Assembly (NCBI GenBank): GCA_023451375.1
Contig: JAEXZS010000061.1
Coordinates: forward strand, 60,442 to 124,441
Source of the DNA: Pseudomonadota bacterium
GTDB lineage: Bacteria; Pseudomonadota; Alphaproteobacteria; Caulobacterales; Caulobacteraceae
DNA length: 64,000 nucleotides
Direction of reading: 5' to 3'
Positions 56,012 to 64,000 of this stretch are shown one piece after another. Both the position numbers and the translations under genes were made by a program. Within the stretch, counting starts at the first letter, position 1; each line of letters begins with the position of its first letter. Below the pieces are notes generated by a model. The model had not been told where the DNA came from. It ran no database searches and saw only the letters and a list, made by a program, of their open reading frames with translations.

Positions 56012-56410
56012 TCAGCGCGCCAGCACGATCTCGCAGCCGGGCGCGATCGCCGCCTCCAGCGCGCCGGGCTTCTCGACCCGGATCGTCGCCCGCACCACCC
56101 GCCGATCCTCCAGGCAGGTCCGCCCCAGCCGCTCGGCGAAGGTCTCGACCAGGCCGACATGGCCTTCCCCCGCGATGGCGCGCGCCGCCTCGGCCACGGT
56201 TTCATAGTTGACGGTGTCGCCCAGCCGCTCGATGGCGTGGGGCTCAAGCTCCAGCATGACGTCGATCACCAGCCGCTGCAGCCGACCATGCTCGTGGTCA
56301 TAGACGCCGATCCCCGCCTGGACCTCCAGCCCGCGCACGAAGACGCGCAGCGCCTCGCGCCGCACCGGCTCCTCGCCCGGAAACGGCGATACCTGGGACG
56401 ATAGGGCCAC
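56012..56410 (-). CDS. folB: Dihydroneopterin aldolase
   Basis: Cleaves dihydroneopterin to 6-hydroxymethyl-dihydropterin in folate synthesis. The 132 residues have VQAGIGVYDHEHGRLQRLVIDV, DTVNYETVAEAARAI, LVETFAERLGRTCL with the catalytic Glu, and RVEKPGALEAA with the Lys. The start is a GTG. It begins three bases after the stop of the pteridine-reductase-like SDR, clearly one operon. Confidence 0.9.
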   Translation of the reverse strand: MALSSQVSPFPGEEPVRREALRVFVRGLEVQAGIGVYDHEHGRLQRLVIDVMLELEPHAIERLGDTVNYETVAEAARAIAGEGHVGLVETFAERLGRTCLEDRRVVRATIRVEKPGALEAAIAPGCEIVLAR

Positions 56411-56413
56411 CGG

Positions 56414-57178
56414 CTACTCCTGCACGATGTCGGGGGTGCGCCAGGCCAGATGCTGGCCCCCGTCGACGGCGATCATCTGGCCCGTCACCAGGCCCGCGTC
56501 AATCAGCCAGAGCACCGCGTCCGCCACCGCTTCCGGATCGCCCGGCCGTTGCAGCAGGGTGCCCTCGGCTTCGGCGGCGAATTCCTCTTCCGTCTGGTGG
56601 ATCGACGGCAGGGTCGGCCCCGGCCCCACGCCGTTGACGCGGATGCGCGGCGCCAGCGCCTGCGCCAGGGTCCGCGTCGCCCACCACAGGCCGTTGCGCG
56701 ACAGGCTGTAGGAAAAGAAGCGCGGGTCCGGCTTCAACACCTTCTGGTCCAGCAGGTTGACGATCGCCCCCTCGCCCCCCTGCGCCGCGAAGGCCTCGGC
56801 CAGCACGATGGGCGCGCGCAGATTGGTCTCCATGTGACGGTCCCAGCTCTCGCGGCTAAGGCCGCCCAATCGGTCGTCCTCAAACACCGAGGCGTTGTTG
56901 ACCAGGGCCGCGACCGGTCCCAGGGCGGCGACCGCCTGCGGGATCAACGCCCGCACAGCCGCCTCGTCCCGCAGGTCGGCCTTCAGCGCGACCGCGCTCC
57001 GACCGAGGCCCGCGATCTCCTCGACCAAGGCTTCGGCGTCGTCGCCCGAGGCGTGATGATGGATGGCCACGTCGAAGCCCGCCGAAGCCAGCTTCAGGCA
57101 AACGGCCCGCCCGATCCGCCGCGCGCCGCCGGTGACCAGGGCGGCGCCGCGTCCCGCCTTCGGGACGGCGTCAGTCAA
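56414..57178 (-). CDS. SDR with pteridine-reductase signature (FolM/PTR1-like)
   Basis: 254 residues. The nucleotide loop is TGGARRIGRAV, the Arg variant that marks pteridine reductases and FolM, in place of TGxxxGxG. NNASVFEDD, Y-x3-N in SYSLSRNGLWW (the usual catalytic Lys is Asn) and the NGVGPGPTLPS loop follow. It sits before folB, supporting a pterin role such as dihydromonapterin or dihydrofolate reduction. The only start before the Rossmann strand is a TTG at 57178. The preceding 26-codon ORF overlaps it by eight bases. Confidence 0.85.
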   Translation of the reverse strand: MTDAVPKAGRGAALVTGGARRIGRAVCLKLASAGFDVAIHHHASGDDAEALVEEIAGLGRSAVALKADLRDEAAVRALIPQAVAALGPVAALVNNASVFEDDRLGGLSRESWDRHMETNLRAPIVLAEAFAAQGGEGAIVNLLDQKVLKPDPRFFSYSLSRNGLWWATRTLAQALAPRIRVNGVGPGPTLPSIHQTEEEFAAEAEGTLLQRPGDPEAVADAVLWLIDAGLVTGQMIAVDGGQHLAWRTPDIVQE

Positions 57179-57251
57179 CCCGGCCGAACTCGACGAAGTT
57201 GATCAAGGCGAAGACGGCGATGAAGCCGAAGATGATGGCGAGGGCCAGCAT
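57171..57251 (-). CDS. 26-aa single-TM peptide overlapping the SDR start
   Basis: The peptide starts MLALAIIFGFIAVFALIN and ends FVEFGRVD. It is one membrane helix with a short charged tail. AACAGGAGCGCACCC before the ATG at 57251 is a strong ribosome binding site. Its stop overlaps the TTG start of the SDR gene by eight bases. It is too short to find by ordinary ORF calling. The RBS and overlap make translation plausible. Function is unknown; it may couple translation of the TTG-started gene. Confidence 0.55.
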   Translation of the reverse strand: MLALAIIFGFIAVFALINFVEFGRVD

Positions 57252-57392
57252 GGGTGCGCTCCTGTTGTCCCGCCCGCATAAAGCGCGCCGCGCGGCGGTT
57301 CAAGCGCCCCGCGCCTCAGCCGCCTTGCACGCCTACCCGGCGCGGCTTTCGGGGCAGGCGACGAGCGCCGCGCCGAAGCGACGCAGGGAAGC

Positions 57393-58556
57393 TCATCGCC
57401 GCGCCTCTCTCCAGACCTCGGGACGGGCGTCCACAAAGGCCGCCAGCACGCCCGCGATGCGTTCATGATCCTCCCGCGACGGATGCCAGTCGCAGGCCGT
57501 GAACGCCAACGCACCGGTCGCCAGAACCGCCAGCCGCTCCTCGCCCGCCGCCTTCAGCCGTTCGGCGACGCGCCCGACGGAGACGGCGATCTCGTCCTCA
57601 TTGCTGGGCGGCGTCAGCAGGATCAGGAAGGCGTCGCCATGTCGGGCGCGCAGCGTCCGCGCGAACCGCACATAGCCCGCTTCGAAATCGTCCCGCAGCG
57701 CCTCGCGCGACCCCCACCGTTCGCCTGCCGTCAGCGGCGTCGAGAAGTCGTTGGTCCCCAAGTCGATCACGACGACGTCGGGAGACCAGTCCGACCCCTC
57801 GTACCGCGTCTTCCCGTCGAACAACGCGTAGGGATAGGCCTCGGGCAGCGTCGGCAGGGCCGCGCCGCCATAGTTGCGCACCACCCCCCGGCCCGAGATG
57901 GCGTTGATCTGATAGTCGGCGTCGTACCGCCTGGCCGTCAGCGGCCCGAAAGCCAGGGAGTTGTCGGTCGACGCCCACACCTCCTCCGCCGTGCAGTCCC
58001 GCCGGTCCAGCGCGGCGCCGTAGCCGACGGTGTGGGAATCGCCGATGAACTCGATCTGTCGCGCCCGGCGCGGACTCGTCCCCGCCACGCCGTCGGCGTC
58101 CAGCGCGAAACCGCCGAAACGCGCCGGTCCCGCCTGATGTTCGGACACGACCTCGATCCTGACCCGATGCGCCGCGCGCCCCAGCTCCGTGATCCGATAG
58201 AGGCCGGCGTCCGGCCGCTTCAGCACGCCGAGGCGCTGGCCGTCGATCAGCAGATGCAGGATCTGGTCCCCCGCACCGACCCGGAAGAGAACCGATCCGC
58301 CGGTGAACCCCGCCTCGAAGTAGACGCCGGGCCACTGATAGGTCCGGCCGCCCCCTCCCGGAACCACCCTTCCGCCGACGGTGAAGGGCAAGGGCTTCAG
58401 CCCGACCGCCGACCCAACCGGCTCCACCTGGGGCTGGGAAACGGCGGGTCCGGTCAGCAAGACGGCGGTCGTCGCGGCCAGGCCGCCGAACGCCACGGCG
58501 CGTCGATCCGGTCGCGGCGCGCCGTCCATGCTATTTCTGCCGCTGAAATCCCGCAC
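57393..58556 (-). CDS. Exported SGNH/GDSL hydrolase, CE2-like esterase
   Basis: 387 residues. After a short N-terminus, RPDRRAVAFGGLAATTAVLL is a signal with a twin-arginine look. Residues of about 55-170 form a jelly-roll-like domain (TYQWPGVYFEAGFTGGSV). The catalytic SGNH domain has block I IEFIGDSHTVGYG, block II Gly-Arg region SGRGVVRNYGG, block III DLGTNDFS and block V DWHPSREDHERIA. The layout fits CE2-type carbohydrate esterases. A GTG at 58556 has GAGGGG before it, while an ATG at 58529 is also possible. Confidence 0.85.
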   Translation of the reverse strand: MRDFSGRNSMDGAPRPDRRAVAFGGLAATTAVLLTGPAVSQPQVEPVGSAVGLKPLPFTVGGRVVPGGGGRTYQWPGVYFEAGFTGGSVLFRVGAGDQILHLLIDGQRLGVLKRPDAGLYRITELGRAAHRVRIEVVSEHQAGPARFGGFALDADGVAGTSPRRARQIEFIGDSHTVGYGAALDRRDCTAEEVWASTDNSLAFGPLTARRYDADYQINAISGRGVVRNYGGAALPTLPEAYPYALFDGKTRYEGSDWSPDVVVIDLGTNDFSTPLTAGERWGSREALRDDFEAGYVRFARTLRARHGDAFLILLTPPSNEDEIAVSVGRVAERLKAAGEERLAVLATGALAFTACDWHPSREDHERIAGVLAAFVDARPEVWREARR

Positions 58557-58623
58557 CGGGCGCCCCTCGCTGAACCGACCTCATGTTAGCATTCTCCCTT
58601 CCCACCGCCGCAATCCCGCTCCC

Positions 58624-59094
58624 ATGAACTGGCGCGTCCGTCTCGAACCCTTCACTCGCCCGCTGTTCTTCGCCGTCTCGCGCCTGACGCGCGGCAAGAC
58701 CCTGGGCGTGCGCGGAGTCGTGGTCGACGACGAAGGCCGCGTCCTGCTGGTGCGCCACACCTATCTGGTCGGCTGGTGGCTGCCGGGCGGCGGGGTGGAC
58801 AGGGGCGAGACCACCCAGGACGCCGTGGTGCGCGAACTGCGCGAGGAGGCCGGCGTCATCGCCCGCTCGCCGCCGCGTCTGATTTCGATCCATTCCAACG
58901 AGCGCTTCTTTCCCGGCGACCATGTGCTGGTCTTCCGCATCGACGCCTTCGACCTGACCGAGAGGACCAGCCACGGCGAAATCGCCGAGGTCGCCTGGTT
59001 CCACCCGTCCGCCCTGCCGCCCGACGTCAATCGCGGCAGCCGCGCGCGCCTGGCCGAACTGTTCGAGGGCGCCCCGGTCGATGCCGATTGGTGA
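58624..59094 (+). CDS. Nudix hydrolase
   Basis: 156 residues. The Nudix box GGVDRGETTQDAVVRELREE runs on into AGV and keeps all Gly and Glu metal ligands. The preceding LGVRGVVVDDEGRVLLVRHTYLVGWW is the usual first sheet. Such enzymes hydrolyse nucleoside diphosphates linked to other groups; the substrate is unknown. I chose the ATG at 58624. It is divergent from the SGNH hydrolase and 46 bases before the YdcZ-type gene. Confidence 0.92.
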   Translation: MNWRVRLEPFTRPLFFAVSRLTRGKTLGVRGVVVDDEGRVLLVRHTYLVGWWLPGGGVDRGETTQDAVVRELREEAGVIARSPPRLISIHSNERFFPGDHVLVFRIDAFDLTERTSHGEIAEVAWFHPSALPPDVNRGSRARLAELFEGAPVDADW

Positions 59095-59140
59095 GGCGGA
59101 TCGCCTGCCCCGCGGCCCCGGAGCATGCTAGCCAGCGCTT

Positions 59141-59587
59141 ATGAACCCGTCCCTGATCGCCATCCTCATCGTCGTCCTGGCGGGCGGGGCCACCGCCTTG
59201 CAGGCCCCGACCAACGCGCGGCTGGCCGGGGCGGTGGCCTCTCCGGTCAACGCCGCCTTCATTTCCTTCGCCGTGGGGACGGTCGTGCTGGGGGTGCTCG
59301 CCGCCGCCCTGCACACCCGGCCGGACTTCGCCGCCACGCGCGCCCTGCCCTGGTACGCCTGGCTGGGCGGGGTCTACGGCGCCTGTTTCGTGGTCGCCTC
59401 CGCCTGGGGCGTGCCGAAACTGGGCGTGGCCATGACCATCACCCTCATGGTCGGCGGCCAGCTGCTGATCAGCCTCTTTCTCGACCACTTCGGCGCCATG
59501 GGCGTGCCGCGCCAACCGCTGAACCTCGGGCGCATCGCCGGGGTGGCCCTGGTCCTCGCGGGGGTGCTTCTGGTCCGCCGTTCCTGA
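59141..59587 (+). CDS. YdcZ-type DMT-superfamily membrane protein
   Basis: 148 residues and five hydrophobic segments. LQAPTNARLAGAVASPVNAAFISFAVGT is the signature of the YdcZ (DUF606) half-size drug/metabolite transporter family, whose members often work as pairs or dimers. The C-terminus has LNLGRIAGVALVLAGVLLVRR. The substrate is unknown. GCTAGC at 59125-59130, about 10 bases before the ATG, could be a -10 box. Confidence 0.88.
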   Translation: MNPSLIAILIVVLAGGATALQAPTNARLAGAVASPVNAAFISFAVGTVVLGVLAAALHTRPDFAATRALPWYAWLGGVYGACFVVASAWGVPKLGVAMTITLMVGGQLLISLFLDHFGAMGVPRQPLNLGRIAGVALVLAGVLLVRRS

Positions 59588-59719
59588 TTCCGGGGAACCG
59601 GGTTGGTGACTTCACGGTTTGTAACAACCGGCATGGCCAAGCGGCGCCGCGCGCGCTAGTCATGCCGCACGTGCGAGCAGGGCCAACCCTGCCGATCTGA
59701 TGACCAAGCTCAGGGATAC

Positions 59720-62400
<2,681 letters not shown>

Positions 62401-62401
<1 letters not shown>

Positions 62402-63279
62402 TGGCTTCGGTCGCCGTCGTCGGCCCCGGCGCCATCGGCGGCACGATCGCCGCCTGGCTGTCGCGCCATCCCGAGGTCGACGATCTGGTCCTGTGCGCCC
62501 GCACGCCTCTGGACCGTCTGGAGGTCCGGACGCCGGACGGCGAGACGATCGAGGCTCGCCCCCGCGTCCTCACCGATCCGGCCCAGGTCTCCGCCCCGGT
62601 CGACTGGCTCCTGGTGGCGACCAAGGCCTATGACGTCGAGGCGGCCGCGGGGTGGCTGGGGCCTCTGCTGGGACCGGCGACCCGCCTCGCCGTCCTCCAG
62701 AACGGCGTCGAGCATGTCGAGCGCTTCAGCCCGTGGGTCGAACCCGCGCGCATCTTGCCTGTCGTGGTCGACCTGCCGGCCGAGCGATCCGCGCCCGGCC
62801 GCATTCATCATCGCCGCAGCGGCACGCTGTCGGTCCCCGCCGGCGACATGGGCGAGGCCTTCTGCGCCCTGTTCGCCCACGGCGTCATCGAAGCCTCGAC
62901 CACGGACGACTTCGTCTCCGTGGCCTGGACCAAGCTGGCCCTGAACTGCGCCGGCGCCGTCTGCGCCATGACGGGCCGCCCCACCGGCGTCGTCAACGAA
63001 CCCGGCATGGCCGAGGTGATGCGCGGCATGGTCGCCGAATGCGTCCGCGTCGGCCGGGCCGAGGGCGCGATCCTAGACGACGCACTGCCCGATCTCGTGG
63101 TCGAGCGGACCATCGCCTCTCCGCCGAATTCCATCAACTCCATCCTCGGCGACCGTCTCGCCGGCCGGCCGATGGAGTGGGACGCCCGCAACGGCGTCAT
63201 CGTCCGCAAGGGCGCCGCCCACGGGCTGGAGGCGCCGCTGAACGGCATGGCCGCCGCAATTTTGCGCGCATTGAAGTAA
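62401..63279 (+). CDS. 2-dehydropantoate 2-reductase-like oxidoreductase
   Basis: 292 residues. The Rossmann start VAVVGPGAIGGTIAAWL, VATKAYDVEAA, LQNGVEHVERF and the C-terminal helical domain with the catalytic-Lys region SVAWTKLALNCAGAV and NSINSILGDRLAGRPMEWD match the ketopantoate reductase family. The true PanE role is not certain because many paralogues use other substrates. It is coupled to ppdK by TGATG, which is an unusual partnership. Confidence 0.88.
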
Positions 63280-63422
63280 CGCTGTCTGTGCCTTCCGGTC
63301 CACATCGACCAAACGCAAGTGGTCTTCCTATGGAACGTGGCCGCCGAAAACCTATTTAAGCTCTCGCTGGATGGGGCCTGCAGGTCTTCCGACCTTCAGC
63401 ATCTAGGAGTGAAATAGAAACA

Positions 63423-63950
63423 ATGCGTAACATTCTTCTCGCCGCCGCCGCCATTACCGCGATTTCCGCCCCCGCTTTCGCGCAGAGCGTGACGGGTCCC
63501 AGCTACTACGGCACGCTGGGCTATTCTCAACTTGATCACTCGGACGGCGATCTCGGCGCCGTGACCGGTCGACTGGGCGCCAAGTTCAACCCCTACATCG
63601 GCGTAGAGGGCGAAGCCTCGGTCGGCGTGCGCGACGACGACTTCTCGATCGGCGGCGTGAACGGCAAGATCGAGCACCAGTACGACGCCGCCGCCTATGT
63701 CGTCGGCACCCTGCCGGTGACCCCGAACTTCGAACTGTTCGCCCGCGGCGGCTACGGCACGTCGAAGATCAAGGCCGAACTGGCCGGCATCGAGCAGGAG
63801 GCCGACGGCGAAAGCTGGAACTACGGCGCCGGCGCCAACTACTACTTCGACGGCCAGAACGGCGTCCGCGCCGACTGGACCCGTCGCGACTTCGAGGACG
63901 ACGCCGGCGAGGCCGATGTCTATTCGGTCAGCTACGTCCGCCGCTTCTAA
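63423..63950 (+). CDS. Small outer-membrane beta-barrel protein
   Basis: 175 residues. A signal peptide (1-20, ending AFA) is followed by alternating hydrophobic strands such as YYGTLGYSQLD, YDAAAYVVGTLPV, LFARGGYGTSK and the C-terminal VYSVSYVRRF, ending in Phe for BAM recognition. This gives an OmpA/OmpW-like eight-stranded porin-like barrel without a peptidoglycan domain. AGGAG lies 13 bases before the ATG, a long spacing. A stem-loop terminator follows at the window end. Confidence 0.88.
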   Translation: MRNILLAAAAITAISAPAFAQSVTGPSYYGTLGYSQLDHSDGDLGAVTGRLGAKFNPYIGVEGEASVGVRDDDFSIGGVNGKIEHQYDAAAYVVGTLPVTPNFELFARGGYGTSKIKAELAGIEQEADGESWNYGAGANYYFDGQNGVRADWTRRDFEDDAGEADVYSVSYVRRF

Positions 63951-63978
63951 GCCGGAAGCGATCTCGGATACGAGAAGG

Positions 63979-64000
63979 GCGCGCTCCGTGAGGAGCGCGC
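63979..64000 (+). terminator. Stem-loop after the beta-barrel gene, cut by window end
   Basis: GCGCGCTCC (63979-63987), loop GTGA, GGAGCGCGC (63992-64000). The right arm reaches the last base of the window, so any further pairing or T-run cannot be seen. Confidence 0.7.

Noticed and set aside
57252..57392. Possible gene or RNA between the 26-aa ORF and the SGNH hydrolase
   Set aside because: There is no good start with ribosome binding site and no stable hairpin with a T-run.

Overview
The window is GC-rich alphaproteobacterial chromosome that reads as Caulobacterales, most likely Brevundimonas or a close relative. This assignment is inference. It rests on the GC-rich third positions, the zapA / 6S RNA / 5-formyl-THF cyclo-ligase order, the FYDLN zinc-ribbon acidic protein, the self-contained GlcNAc PTS with a TonB-dependent receptor, and GCTA-type -10 boxes. 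Coding density is very high. No insertion sequence, prophage, CRISPR array or rRNA operon is visible. No stretch above 300 bases lacks a gene or RNA.

1-12 kb: cmk (cut by the window edge) and aroA overlap on the minus strand, opposite a FYDLN-type acidic protein. Then come tRNA-Ala(GGC), two small unknown genes, a secreted gluzincin-like TPR protein, release factor 3, two unknown genes, and a minus-strand block of a DUF4164-like gene, zapA, 6S RNA, the 5-formyl-THF cyclo-ligase and a YmdB phosphodiesterase. Transketolase runs divergently from that block. 12.8-25.3 kb: a five-hairpin intergenic repeat, purT, an S41 peptidase, a HAD hydrolase, an RraB-like protein, carB, an ELM1-like protein, greA, a GST, a dicarboxylate/amino-acid symporter and an MscS channel.

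25.3-37.7 kb is a complete N-acetylglucosamine / chitooligosaccharide locus. One strand carries a TonB-dependent receptor, a periplasmic GH20 hexosaminidase, a fused EIIA-HPr-EI protein and an EIIC-EIIB permease. The other carries nagQ, nagB-II and nagA. The operator region between them holds a 16-bp element in mirror-image copies, one facing each operon. Together these take the sugar from outer-membrane import through trimming, phosphorylating uptake, deacetylation and deamination to fructose-6-phosphate. katG follows.

40.2-46.3 kb is the most unusual block. It holds a single-domain response regulator and a giant membrane sensor (HisKA-HATPase-REC-HPt-EAL), divergent from an operon of a second response regulator, a TadG-like protein with an atypical C-terminal region, and a two-TM protein. 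I propose it as a candidate uncharacterised signalling and surface module.

46.3-64 kb: tRNA-Ser(GGA), msrA, an HglS-type dioxygenase, an acyltransferase-3/DUF998 fusion, opgH, a stress-type SDR, several small membrane or unknown genes, a 26-codon ORF overlapping a TTG-started pteridine-reductase-like SDR and folB, an SGNH esterase, a Nudix hydrolase, a YdcZ-type transporter, ppdK coupled to a ketopantoate-reductase-like gene, and a small outer-membrane beta-barrel protein.
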